64,000 bases of DNA from Comamonas sp. BIGb0152 (GTDB lineage Bacteria > Pseudomonadota > Gammaproteobacteria > Burkholderiales > Burkholderiaceae_C), in the NCBI RefSeq assembly GCF_024809975.1, contig NZ_JANUDY010000003.1:310001-374000 (forward strand), read 5' to 3'. This document shows, one piece after another, positions 53,745 to 64,000 of the stretch (within the stretch, counting starts at the first letter, position 1; each line of letters starts with the position of its first letter). Position numbers and translations under genes: made by a program. The notes below the pieces were generated by a model. The model saw only the letters and a program-made list of their open reading frames with translations, did not search any database and was not told the origin of the DNA.

Positions 53745-54659
53745 ATGACACCTTCGCAGCACCTCCAGGACACCGCCATGCGCTACTTTCTGGAAGTCGT
53801 GCGCAGCGGCTCGGTGAGTGAGGCCGCGCTGCGCCTCAATGTCTCGGCCTCGGCCGTCAGCCGACAGATCGCGTCGCTGGAGGAAGCGCTGCAGGTGCCA
53901 TTGTTCGAGCGCCGCCCACGCGGCATGGTGGCCAGTGCGGCCGGCGAGCTGCTCGCCACCCATGCCAAGCGCCATGCACTGGATGCCGAGCGCGTGGTCG
54001 CCGACATCGAGGCGCTGCAAGGCCTGCGCCGGGGCCAGGTGCGGGTCTGCGCATCGGCCGGTTTTGCGTTTGAGTTCCTGCCCCTGGCCATGGCCACGTT
54101 TCGCGAGCATCACCCGGGCATGCAGTTCCAGCTGGTATCGGCCTCACCGGCTCACGTCACCCAGGCAGTCAGAAATGGCGACGCCGACATTGGCCTCACC
54201 TACAGCCGCGCTGCTGTGCGCGACATTGATGTGCAACACCGCCAGAATTCGCCCGTCATCCTGATCATGCCGCCCAGCCACCCGCTGGCCAGGTTTGCCA
54301 GCGTCAGCCTGGCGCAAATGCAGCCCTACCCGCTTGCGCTGCTGGACGATGGCAACACCGCGCGCCAGCTGTTCGACATCGCCAGCGGCCAGCGCGGCCT
54401 GGTGTTTGAGCCGGTGCTGGAGAGCGGGCAGTTTGATGCGCTGGTGCGCTTTGTGCTGCATGGCGGTGGGCTCACCTTGGGCGGCGAGGTGACGGTGCGC
54501 GAGTATGTGCGCCGGGGCCTGCTGCACACCGCCACCATCCGCGAGCCCGGCATGCATGCGCGCTCCATTGAGCTGCAAACCCTCACCGGCCGCAACCTGC
54601 CCCGGGGCGTACGGGCCTTTGTCGAGCATCTGCGCGCCCTGTTGCCAGCTCAGCGATAA
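53745..54659 (+). CDS. LysR-family transcriptional regulator
   Basis: A 304-residue LysR protein. MTPSQHLQDTAMRYFLEVVR leads into SVSEAALRLNVSASAVSRQI and LEEALQVPLFERRPRGM of the winged helix, followed by an effector domain with GDADIGLTYSRAAVRDIDVQ and LLDDGNTARQLFDIA. It is divergent from the amidase-Bug unit, with a LysR-box between, so it likely activates that unit in response to its substrate or product. The start at 53745 is used because upstream in-frame residues do not look conserved. Confidence 0.92.
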   Translation: MTPSQHLQDTAMRYFLEVVRSGSVSEAALRLNVSASAVSRQIASLEEALQVPLFERRPRGMVASAAGELLATHAKRHALDAERVVADIEALQGLRRGQVRVCASAGFAFEFLPLAMATFREHHPGMQFQLVSASPAHVTQAVRNGDADIGLTYSRAAVRDIDVQHRQNSPVILIMPPSHPLARFASVSLAQMQPYPLALLDDGNTARQLFDIASGQRGLVFEPVLESGQFDALVRFVLHGGGLTLGGEVTVREYVRRGLLHTATIREPGMHARSIELQTLTGRNLPRGVRAFVEHLRALLPAQR

Positions 54660-54693
54660 AAAAGCCCTGCCCGGATGGCACCGGGCAGGGCTT
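54658..54693 (-). terminator. Terminator of parC
   Basis: AAGCCCTGCCCGG and CCGGGCAGGGCTT (54662-54674 with 54681-54693) form a 13-bp stem. On the minus strand six T follow. It overlaps the end of the LysR gene from the other side. Confidence 0.8.
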
Positions 54694-54714
54694 GGGACAG
54701 CTGGGCAGCGAGGC

Positions 54715-57075
<2,361 letters not shown>

Positions 57076-57259
57076 ATTCGTTCAGCTTTCTTCGCTTGTG
57101 GCACGGCTGCACGCAGCTGTCTATCGTTGTGTTTGTTCAGCAGCGCTGGCAGCAGGACATTCCATGGCTCCGTCGTTCAGGACGCTGCGCCGAGCCGCAG
57201 ACTTGGCTGCAGCACGGCAAGGCGAAAGCGACAAAGCCAGGGAGGGTGGTGGCATGGAA

Positions 57260-59236
57260 TCAGATGTCGATGTCTACTTCGTGGCCATGCAACTCCATCA
57301 GGTCGCGGCGGGCTGCAGCCTCGCCCTTGCCCATCAGCTGGGTCATCACCTGGCGGGTTTGCAGCACATCGGTTTGGCTCAGGCGTACCGGCAGCAGGCG
57401 GCGGGTGTCCGGGTTCAAGGTGGTCTCCCACAGCTGCTCGGCATTCATCTCGCCCAGGCCCTTGAAGCGGCTGATCTGGCATTTATCGCGCGGCACACCA
57501 TCCTTGGCTGCCTTGTCGAAAATGGCATGCATCTCCGCCTCGTCCAGCGCATAGACCTTGGCGGCGGGCTTTTTGCCCCGCGCAGGAATATCGACGCGGA
57601 ACAGCGGCGGCCGTGCCACGCAGACATGGCCCTTGTCGATGAGCTGCGGAAAATGCTTGAAGAACAAGGTCAGCAGCAGCACCTGGATGTGTGAGCCGTC
57701 CACGTCCGCATCGCTGAGGATGCAGATCTTGCCGTAGCGCAGGCCGCTCAAATCGACCTCGTCATCGGGGCCATGCGGGTCCACGCCGATGGCCACCGAG
57801 ATATCGTGGATTTCGGTATTGGCAAATAAACGGTCGCGGTCCACTTCCCAGGTGTTGAGTACCTTGCCGCGCAAGGGCAGAATGGCCTGGGTTTCCTTGT
57901 CGCGGCCCATCTTGGCGCTGCCGCCGGCCGAATCGCCTTCGACCAGAAACACCTCGTTGTAGGCCAGGTCCTTGCTTTCGCAGTCAGTCAGCTTGCCGGG
58001 CAACACGGCCACGCCACTGCCCTTGCGCTTTTCCACCTTCTGGCCAGCACGCTGGCGCGTCTGCGCGGCCTTGATGGCGATCTCGGCAAGCTTTTTGCCG
58101 TATTCGACGTTCTGGTTCAGCCACAGCTCCAGCGCCGGCCGCACCATGCCCGAGACCAGGCGCACCGCATCGCGGGAGTTGAGGCGCTCCTTGATCTGGC
58201 CCTGGAACTGGGGATCGAGCACCTTGGCCGAGAGCACATAGCTGGCACGCGCGAACACGTCCTCGGGCATCAGCTTGACGCCCTTGGGCAGCAGCGAATG
58301 CAGCTCGATAAAGCTCTTGACCGCCTGGAACAGGCCGTCGCGCAGGCCGCTTTCATGCGTGCCGCCTGCCGTGGTGGGGATCAGATTGACATAGCTCTCG
58401 CGCACCGGCTGGCCTTCGTCGGTGAAGGCCACGCACCAGGATGCGCCTTCGCCCTCGGCGAAATGGTCATCGTTGCGGCCGGCAAAGCCCTCACCTTCAA
58501 ACACCGGGATCACCGGATCGATCGGCAAGGTCTGCAGCAGGTAGTCCTTGAGGCCGCCCTTGTACAGCCAGCTCTGGGTTTCGCGGTTCTTGTCCTGTGT
58601 CAGCTGCACACTCACACCCGGCATCAGCACGGCCTTGCTGCGCAGCAGGTGGACCAGCTCGCCCATCGGCAAGTGGCTGGATTCAAAATATTTGGCATCG
58701 GGCCAGACGCGCACCGTCGTGCCCTGCTTGCGGTCGCCGCTGACCATGGCGCGCACCTGCAGCGGTTCGACCACATCGCCGCCGGCAAAGGCCATGCTGG
58801 CGACCGAGCCATCGCGGTGCACGGTTACCTCCATGCGGGTGGACAAGGCATTGGTCACCGAGACCCCCACGCCATGCAAACCACCCGAGAAGCTGTAGGC
58901 GCCGCCCTGCCCCTTGTCGAACTTGCCACCCGCGTGCAGGCGGGTGAACACCAGCTCCACCACGGGCGCATGCTCTTCGGGGTGCATGCCAAACGGAATG
59001 CCCCGGCCGTCGTCCTCGACACTGATGGAGCCATCGGTGTGCAGGTAGACGCGGATTTTTTTGCCAAAGCCGGCCAGCGCTTCGTCGGCCGCGTTGTCAA
59101 TCACCTCCTGGATGATGTGCAAAGGATTATCGGTACGGGTGTACATGCCCGGACGCTGCTTGACCGGCTCAAGCCCCTTGAGGACCCGTATCGAGCCCTC
59201 TGCGTATTCACTGGTAGACGTGTTTTTGCTTGCCAT
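57260..59236 (-). CDS. parE: DNA topoisomerase IV subunit B
   Basis: A 658-residue ATPase subunit. The GHKL motifs are QEVIDNAADEALAGFGKKI and VEDDGRGIPFGMHPEEHAP, with the ATP-lid GGAYSFSGGLHGVGVSVTNA. The TOPRIM domain has VEGDSAGGSAKMGRDKETQA and ILSDADVDGSHIQVLLL. The C-terminus RFKGLGEMNAEQLWETTLNP is typical of ParE/GyrB. The start MASKNTSTSEYAEGSIRVLK at 59236 is chosen; the frame continues to 59323 without a better start. Probably co-transcribed with parC. Confidence 0.96.
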   Translation of the reverse strand: MASKNTSTSEYAEGSIRVLKGLEPVKQRPGMYTRTDNPLHIIQEVIDNAADEALAGFGKKIRVYLHTDGSISVEDDGRGIPFGMHPEEHAPVVELVFTRLHAGGKFDKGQGGAYSFSGGLHGVGVSVTNALSTRMEVTVHRDGSVASMAFAGGDVVEPLQVRAMVSGDRKQGTTVRVWPDAKYFESSHLPMGELVHLLRSKAVLMPGVSVQLTQDKNRETQSWLYKGGLKDYLLQTLPIDPVIPVFEGEGFAGRNDDHFAEGEGASWCVAFTDEGQPVRESYVNLIPTTAGGTHESGLRDGLFQAVKSFIELHSLLPKGVKLMPEDVFARASYVLSAKVLDPQFQGQIKERLNSRDAVRLVSGMVRPALELWLNQNVEYGKKLAEIAIKAAQTRQRAGQKVEKRKGSGVAVLPGKLTDCESKDLAYNEVFLVEGDSAGGSAKMGRDKETQAILPLRGKVLNTWEVDRDRLFANTEIHDISVAIGVDPHGPDDEVDLSGLRYGKICILSDADVDGSHIQVLLLTLFFKHFPQLIDKGHVCVARPPLFRVDIPARGKKPAAKVYALDEAEMHAIFDKAAKDGVPRDKCQISRFKGLGEMNAEQLWETTLNPDTRRLLPVRLSQTDVLQTRQVMTQLMGKGEAAARRDLMELHGHEVDIDI

Positions 59237-59424
59237 AACTTTCCATTCTAGCGGCTGCCATTGTAAATAGCTGTATAGATAAACAGGTGGAAGTTGTTGA
59301 CGATTCGCGACGCTTGGCCGCAAAAGCCTGCAATGGGCTTGGGCGGACCCTGGGCAATATGCGGGCGACAGCCAGTTTCGGGCATTGGAGTAACAATTCC
59401 TGAATAACGAGACATCCTTTGACT

Positions 59425-60648
59425 ATGCAAAACAACGCACAACGATTGTCCATGGCCCGCGTGCTGCTGTGCGGCGGCGCGGTAGTGACCCTGTCCATGG
59501 GCATCCGCCACGGTTTTGGCCTCTGGCTGCAACCCATCACCCAGGAGATGGGCTGGACACGCGAGTCCTTCGCCTTGGCGCTGGCGGTACAAAACCTCAG
59601 CTGGGGCTTGGTTGGCATCTTCACCGGCATGCTGGCTGACCGTTTTGGCGCCAGCAAGGTGCTGGTCTGCGGCGCGCTACTGTACGCGCTCGGCCTGGCC
59701 GGCATGGCCTGGGCCCCCAATACCCTGATGTTTGCACTCACCGCCGGGCTCTTAATCGGCATCGCGCAAACGGGCACCACCTATGCGGTGATCTATGGCG
59801 TGATCGGGCGCCAACTGCCGGCCGAGAAACGCTCTTGGGCCATGGGCGTGGCCGCTGCGGCAGGCTCCTTTGGCCAGTTCTTCATGGTGCCGGTGGAGGG
59901 CCAGCTGATCGCCAGCCTGGGCTGGCAGAACGCCTTGCTGGTCTGCGCCATCCTGGTGCTCACCATCGTTCCCCTGGCGATGGCGCTGCGCGAGCCCAAT
60001 TTCCACGCGCTCAAGCGCAGTGCGGCGGGCGGCCAGCAGCAAACCATTGCCCAGGCCGTGGCTGAAGCCTTTCGTAGCCCCAGCTTTCTGCTGCTCACCG
60101 CAGGCTATTTTGTCTGCGGCTTCCAGGTGATGTTCATTGGCGTGCACATGCCCAGCTACCTCAAGGATTTTGGCCTGCCGCCGCATGTGGCCAGCTACTC
60201 GCTGGCGCTGATCGGCCTGTTCAACATCTTTGGCACCTACCTGGCCGGCTCCCTGGGCCAGCGCATGGCCAAGCGCTACCTGCTCTCGGGCATTTATTTC
60301 ATCCGCGCCATCGCGATTGTGGTGTTCCTGCTGGTTCCGCTGTCGCCCTGGTCGGTCTATGTCTTTGCCGCCGTGATGGGGTTCTTGTGGCTGTCTACCG
60401 TGCCGCTGACCAATGGCGCCGTCGCACAAATCTTTGGCGTGCAGCACCTGTCCATGCTCAGTGGCTTTGTGTTCTTCAGCCACCAGATCGGCAGCTTCCT
60501 GGGCATCTGGCTGGGCGGCTACCTGTATGACCACACCGGCAGCTATGATGTCGTCTGGTATGTGGCCATTGGCCTGGGCGTGTTCGCCGGCCTGGTCAAT
60601 CTGCCAGTGAAGGAAGAACCCGTGCAACGCCTGCCACTGACCGCTTAA
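59425..60648 (+). CDS. MFS transporter (oxalate/formate- or monocarboxylate-like)
   Basis: A 407-residue, twelve-helix major facilitator. MSMGIRHGFGLWLQPITQEM, FTGMLADRFGASKVLVCGAL (loop 2-3) and GIAQTGTTYAVIYGVIGRQL lie in the first half. HMPSYLKDFGLPPHVASYSL and LTNGAVAQIFGVQHLSMLSG lie in the second. This pattern fits the OFA/monocarboxylate-type group of bacterial MFS. A TTG at 59419 is also in frame; I take the ATG at 59425. It is followed by two short-spaced genes and may be co-transcribed with them. The substrate is unknown. Confidence 0.87.
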   Translation: MQNNAQRLSMARVLLCGGAVVTLSMGIRHGFGLWLQPITQEMGWTRESFALALAVQNLSWGLVGIFTGMLADRFGASKVLVCGALLYALGLAGMAWAPNTLMFALTAGLLIGIAQTGTTYAVIYGVIGRQLPAEKRSWAMGVAAAAGSFGQFFMVPVEGQLIASLGWQNALLVCAILVLTIVPLAMALREPNFHALKRSAAGGQQQTIAQAVAEAFRSPSFLLLTAGYFVCGFQVMFIGVHMPSYLKDFGLPPHVASYSLALIGLFNIFGTYLAGSLGQRMAKRYLLSGIYFIRAIAIVVFLLVPLSPWSVYVFAAVMGFLWLSTVPLTNGAVAQIFGVQHLSMLSGFVFFSHQIGSFLGIWLGGYLYDHTGSYDVVWYVAIGLGVFAGLVNLPVKEEPVQRLPLTA

Positions 60649-60661
60649 AGACCATACCTTG

Positions 60662-60826
60662 ATGCCACACCCTGCTCCCCAGCCACCCAGCCCCGTGCGC
60701 CTGCGCGGTTGGCAGCGCGCAGCCCTGTGGCTGCTGGGGTTGGGCCTGCTGGGCCTGGTGTTCATGCTCTATACCCAGCCCGCCTTTATGGTCCAGATGG
60801 CGGACCATGTCTGGGGCTGCTTCTGA
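60662..60826 (+). CDS. Small single-pass membrane protein (54 residues)
   Basis: MPHPAPQPPSPVRLRGWQRA is followed by one hydrophobic helix at about 22-37 (LWLLGLGLLGLVFMLYTQ) and a short tail MVQMADHVWGCF. It lies 13 bases after the MFS stop and 45 before the methyltransferase, on the same strand, with G/C-ending codons. Small proteins ending in an aromatic/Cys tail of this kind occur in Comamonadaceae, but I know no function. Its basic Pro-rich start should stay in the cytoplasm. Confidence 0.7.
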   Translation: MPHPAPQPPSPVRLRGWQRAALWLLGLGLLGLVFMLYTQPAFMVQMADHVWGCF

Positions 60827-60871
60827 TCCTGGCTTGCTGCCGCTCGGTGCTGGCAGGCCTTCTTCTTTTCC

Positions 60872-61417
60872 ATGTCTTCTAGCCCCGCCCCTTCTGCCTG
60901 GATTACCCGCTTTTCCCCGCTGATCCCTGCAGGCGCGCAGGTGCTGGACCTGGCCTGTGGCCAGGGCCGGCATGCCCGTTACCTCCAAGCCCAAGGCCAG
61001 CATGTGACAGGCGTGGACCGCGATGGCGCCGCACTGCAAGCTTTGCAGGCAGACACCGCAGGTGAATGGCTGCTGGCCGACATCGAGAACGGGCCCTGGC
61101 CGCTGGACGGCCGGGTGTTTGATGCGGTGGTGGTCACGAACTACCTCTGGCGCCCGCTGTGGCCGCGCATTCTGGGCAGCGTGGCCCCCGGTGGCCTGCT
61201 GCTGTACGAGACCTTTGCCCAGGGCAACGAGGTCTATGGCAAGCCTTCCCGGCCTGACTTTTTGCTGCGGCCGGGCGAGCTGCTGCAGGTCTGTGCGGGC
61301 TGGTCGGTGATCGCCTACGAAGAAGGTGGGCTCCAGGCGCCGGATCGGGTGGTGCAGCGCATTGCAGTGCGCCGCCCGTTGCCCGGCGATGCCAGGCCTT
61401 CGGCGCTGATGCCCTGA
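60872..61417 (+). CDS. Class I SAM-dependent methyltransferase (TehB/UbiE-like)
   Basis: A 181-residue single-domain methyltransferase. Motif I is VLDLACGQGRHARYLQAQG (25-34), Asp in VTGVDRDGAALQAL is motif II, VVVTNYLWRPLW is motif IV, and GGLLLYETFAQGNEVYGKPS follows. It resembles small proteobacterial methyltransferases of the TehB-like group; the acceptor is unknown. It sits 45 bases after the small membrane protein gene and probably belongs to the same transcript as the MFS gene. Confidence 0.87.
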   Translation: MSSSPAPSAWITRFSPLIPAGAQVLDLACGQGRHARYLQAQGQHVTGVDRDGAALQALQADTAGEWLLADIENGPWPLDGRVFDAVVVTNYLWRPLWPRILGSVAPGGLLLYETFAQGNEVYGKPSRPDFLLRPGELLQVCAGWSVIAYEEGGLQAPDRVVQRIAVRRPLPGDARPSALMP

Positions 61418-61691
61418 GATGGGTACAGCGCATCCAGCGCCTCCACTTTGCATAAATTTGCGGCCTGGCCCGGCATCTGAACCCGCGCAAACCCAATGGG
61501 CATGAGGCTTTCGCTTTGTCACACCTGCTTAAAAGCCAACCCAACTTCCTCCACATTTGGCTTTTATAGTTCAGTCATGGGCTCTGCGGAGAGGCGTAAA
61601 CACACTCCAGTTTCTCTGTTTCATCCGCTTGTTTCTGTCACACACCAGATCGCGGCCTGGCCGCAGAGCCTCTTTTTACACAAGGAATGCC

Positions 61692-61949
61692 ATGAGAACT
61701 CAAACACTTCGCCACCGTCTGCTGTGCAGCACCGCCGTGACTGCAGCCCTCTGGATGGCCACCGCCCAAGCCTATGCCGCCAGCCCCGCCCAGCCCGCGC
61801 CCGACAAGCAAGCCATTGAGGCCTGCCAAGGCAAAAAGGCTGGGGATGCGGTGCAACTGAAGCTGGACAACGGCAAAACCGCCAAGGCAACCTGCCGCCT
61901 GGTGGGCAAGCAGCTGGTCGCCAAGCGCGGCGCTTCCATCGGACCCTGA
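61692..61949 (+). CDS. Small periplasmic protein of unknown function
   Basis: An 85-residue protein with a signal peptide cut near residue 29 (AQAYA/AS). The mature part has EACQGKKAGDAVQLKLDNGK and KATCRLVGKQLVAKR, with two Cys likely to form a disulfide. The pattern CxGKKxGDxV...CR...LVA recurs in small exported proteobacterial proteins that I cannot name further. AAGGAA precedes the ATG. It lies directly upstream of the two-component genes but ends at its own terminator. Confidence 0.75.
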   Translation: MRTQTLRHRLLCSTAVTAALWMATAQAYAASPAQPAPDKQAIEACQGKKAGDAVQLKLDNGKTAKATCRLVGKQLVAKRGASIGP

Positions 61950-62015
61950 ACAACCCTGGCCCCGCCACGATCAAGCAACACTTTTACACACCCACGCACT
62001 GTGTAAGAGAATAGC

Positions 62016-62042
62016 CGGGCAGGCATTGCGTCTGCCCGTTTT
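62016..62042 (+). terminator. Terminator after the small periplasmic protein gene
   Basis: CGGGCAG (62016-62022) and CTGCCCG (62032-62038), then TTTT. It separates the small gene from the kinase gene. Confidence 0.75.
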
Positions 62043-62075
62043 GCCGTTTCCGCCCCAACCCAGCCCCCGCCCTCT

Positions 62076-63614
62076 GTGACCCCATCCCGCCCTCCGCTGT
62101 TTCGCTTCACCCGCTTGCAAACCCGGGTGCTGCTGGCCATGGTGCTGCTGCTGCTGGGCTTGCTGCTGGGCTTTTCCGGCTTTTCCTACTGGAGCCTGCA
62201 GCGCGGCCTGGGGGGCTATGTGGCGCAGATCGAGCTGGGGCGGCTGGAATACCTGGAGAGCCAGCTGCGCCGTGAATATGCCAAAGACCCGCAGTGGAGC
62301 ACACTGACCCCCGAGCGCTGGAATGCCCTGACCCGCTTTGGCAGCCAGGCGGCCGTGCCCGTCTCCCCGCCGGCAGAGGCAGAAGCGCCGCGCCGTGCCA
62401 CCTTGGGCCCTGCACTGACCCAGCAGTTGCGCCCCATCGAGCGCCACCCTTTGCACCAGCGCCTAGGCCTGCTCGACAGCAAGGGGCGGCTGCTAGCCGG
62501 CGTACCACCCGTGCCAGGCAGCGCCCACAACCCCTTGTTCGACAGCCAACACCAGATGATTGGCACCCTGACCCTCAACCAGCCCGAGGACCTGAAAAAC
62601 CAGATCGATAACGCCTTTTTGAAGGAGCACCTGGTGTTCCTGGGCGCGACCAGCCTGCTGGGGCTGTTGCTGGCCGCCGCCCTGTCCTGGTGGCTGAGCC
62701 GGCGCTGGATTCGCCCCATCGAGGCGCTCAGCCAAGGCGCCAAGGCCTTCGCCAGCGGGCAGCTCGATTACCGCATTGCGATTGCCGGCCATGACGAGCT
62801 GGGACAACTGGCCGATCGCTACAACCACATGGCCGGGCAGCTCGCGCAGGCCCAAGCCCAGCAACATGAATGGCTGACTCAGGTGGCCCATGAGCTGCGC
62901 ACGCCTTTGGCAGCGGTGCGGGCCGAGATTGAAGCCGTGCAAGATGGCATCCGCAGCTTTGACGCGCAGACCGCTGCGCGCCTGCACCGCCAGATTCTGC
63001 GCCTGACCCAGCTGGTCGGCGACATGCGCGCCACCATCCCCACGGCCCTGGTGGTGCATGCGCCAGAAGCAGCACCCGCGCTGCAGCTGACCGCCCACCT
63101 GCCAGCGGCCGCCCGCGCGCTGGACATGCGGGCCCTGACCATCGAGGCCGTCGAAGCCGTGCAGATCCGCTTCAGCCAGGCCGGCATGGGTCTGCCCACG
63201 GCGCAAGAGCTGCACACCGCGCTGCCGCCCGCCTGGGTGCAGGGCAATGCCCAGCAGCTGCACCAGGTGCTGAGCAATATTCTGGAAAACAGCCTGCGCT
63301 ACACCGATGCGCCAGGCCGGCTCACCATCAGCGCCAGCCTGCATGGGCAGGCGGCACAAGCCGGCCAGCGCTGGCTGGAGCTGCATCTTGACGACAGCGC
63401 CCCCTCCGTGCCCCCTGCGGAGCTGCCCCGTATTTTTGAACGTTTCTACCGCGTAGAGACCTCGCGCAGCCGCGCCAGCGGCGGCTCCGGCCTGGGGCTT
63501 GCCATTTGCAAAAGCATTGTGCAAGCCCATGGCGGACAATTGCAGGCCTCCATCTCGTCCTTGGGCGGGCTGCGCATCACCTTGATACTGCCCTTGATAG
63601 ACCCTGTTGCATGA
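62076..63614 (+). CDS. Sensor histidine kinase (BaeS-like)
   Basis: A 512-residue kinase of a two-component system. TM1 is at about 18-38, a periplasmic sensor domain of about 140 residues at 40-183, and TM2 at 187-206. HAMP begins at RRWIRPIEALSQGAKAFASG, with phospho-acceptor His272 in QVAHELRTPLAAVRAE. The ATPase domain has NILENSLRYTDAPG, PRIFERFYRVET and GGSGLGLAICKSIVQAHGG. The start is GTG 62076; the only earlier Met choices are inside TM1. The stop overlaps the response-regulator ATG (ATGA). BaeS senses envelope damage in E. coli; the signal here is unknown. Confidence 0.9.
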   Translation: MTPSRPPLFRFTRLQTRVLLAMVLLLLGLLLGFSGFSYWSLQRGLGGYVAQIELGRLEYLESQLRREYAKDPQWSTLTPERWNALTRFGSQAAVPVSPPAEAEAPRRATLGPALTQQLRPIERHPLHQRLGLLDSKGRLLAGVPPVPGSAHNPLFDSQHQMIGTLTLNQPEDLKNQIDNAFLKEHLVFLGATSLLGLLLAAALSWWLSRRWIRPIEALSQGAKAFASGQLDYRIAIAGHDELGQLADRYNHMAGQLAQAQAQQHEWLTQVAHELRTPLAAVRAEIEAVQDGIRSFDAQTAARLHRQILRLTQLVGDMRATIPTALVVHAPEAAPALQLTAHLPAAARALDMRALTIEAVEAVQIRFSQAGMGLPTAQELHTALPPAWVQGNAQQLHQVLSNILENSLRYTDAPGRLTISASLHGQAAQAGQRWLELHLDDSAPSVPPAELPRIFERFYRVETSRSRASGGSGLGLAICKSIVQAHGGQLQASISSLGGLRITLILPLIDPVA

Positions 63615-64000
63615 ACACCGCCAAACCCCGCATTCTCTATGCCGAAGACGAGGCCGATATCGCCTCGGTCGTGATCGATTACCTGCACCACGCCGGCTTT
63701 GAGGTCGAGCATTTCGCCGATGGCAGCCAAGCCATGGCGGCGCTGCGCAACCGCCCGCCGCAACTGGCCATTCTGGACCTGATGCTGCCCGGCACCGATG
63801 GCCTGAGCATTCTGCGCGAATGCCGCGCCCGCCAGCTCTGCCCCGTTATCTGCCTGACCGCCAAGGTCGAGGAAGTGGACCGCCTGGTAGGCCTGGAGAT
63901 GGGTGCCGACGACTACATCTGCAAGCCCTTCTCGCCGCGCGAGCTGATTGCCCGCGTCAAGGTGATCTTGCGCCGCCACGCCCAGCCGGCCGCTGGCACC
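63611..64000 (+). CDS. OmpR-family response regulator, receiver domain (cut by window end)
   Basis: 130 codons are visible. The receiver domain has ILYAEDEADIASVVIDYLHH (acidic pocket), phospho-acceptor Asp56 in AILDLMLPGTDG, Thr in VICLTAKVEE and Lys in GADDYICKPFSPRELIARV. The winged-helix part lies beyond the window. It is translationally coupled to the upstream kinase and is surely its partner. BaeR-like by the company of a BaeS-like kinase; this is inference. Confidence 0.93.
   Translation, partial: MNTAKPRILYAEDEADIASVVIDYLHHAGFEVEHFADGSQAMAALRNRPPQLAILDLMLPGTDGLSILRECRARQLCPVICLTAKVEEVDRLVGLEMGADDYICKPFSPRELIARVKVILRRHAQPAAGT

Overview
The window is ordinary chromosomal sequence from a high-GC betaproteobacterium. 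It is most likely a member of the Burkholderiales, family Comamonadaceae; I cannot fix the genus. The pointers are two Bug-type (tripartite tricarboxylate) solute receptors, the gene order hda / HAD phosphatase / pcnB / folK with ATGA overlaps, a DUF3579 gene beside argD-argF, murJ divergent from rpsT, and a RibH2-type lumazine synthase behind an FMN riboswitch. Coding density is high and most codons end in G or C. I see no prophage, insertion sequence, CRISPR array, rRNA or tRNA.

Layout. 1-3.3 kb: glutarate/glutaryl-CoA degradation (LysR regulator, gcdH, class III CoA-transferase). 3.4-8.6 kb: an alkyltransferase, a GT39-type membrane glycosyltransferase, an alpha/beta hydrolase, and an NAD(P)-binding reductase with a divergent LysR regulator. 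8.9-13.7 kb: a PhnD/PhnC/PhnE-like ABC importer (selenate/phosphonate type) with a fused double permease, followed by a PepSY membrane protein. 13.7-17.8 kb: MFS exporter, riboswitch-controlled ribH, second alkyltransferase, and a LivK-like receptor. 18.4-20.2 kb: three exported low-complexity proteins in a row. 20.2-23.6 kb: epimerase, ferredoxin-type reductase, Bug receptor. 23.7-28.7 kb: folK, pcnB, HAD phosphatase, hda, purM. 28.8-34.8 kb: AI-2E-type transporter, ppk2, SirB1-like protein, murJ, rpsT, DUF3579. 35.2-43.2 kb: argD-argF, ahpF, ahpC, bfr and a TonB-dependent siderophore receptor, i.e. arginine synthesis followed by peroxide and iron handling. 43.3-48.5 kb: alpha-E / circularly permuted ATP-grasp pair and comEC. 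48.7-54.7 kb: tandem RidA paralogues, MBL-fold lipoprotein, and a Bug receptor-amidase unit with divergent LysR. 54.7-59.2 kb: parC and parE. 59.4-64 kb: MFS transporter, a 54-residue membrane peptide, a methyltransferase, a small periplasmic protein, and a BaeS/BaeR-like two-component pair cut by the window end.

No clearly new multi-gene system stands out. The observations I would look at first are: a bacterioferritin with the haem-binding Met52 but Thr in place of the ferroxidase ligand Glu127; an alpha-E/ATP-grasp pair without its usual partners; the cluster of Arg/Asp-rich and Gly/Tyr-rich lipoproteins; a His/Met-rich loop in the PepSY protein beside the ABC importer; and a possible Shine-Dalgarno/anti-Shine-Dalgarno pairing inside the ribH riboswitch leader. 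All functions are assigned by reading the translated sequences; no database search was run.
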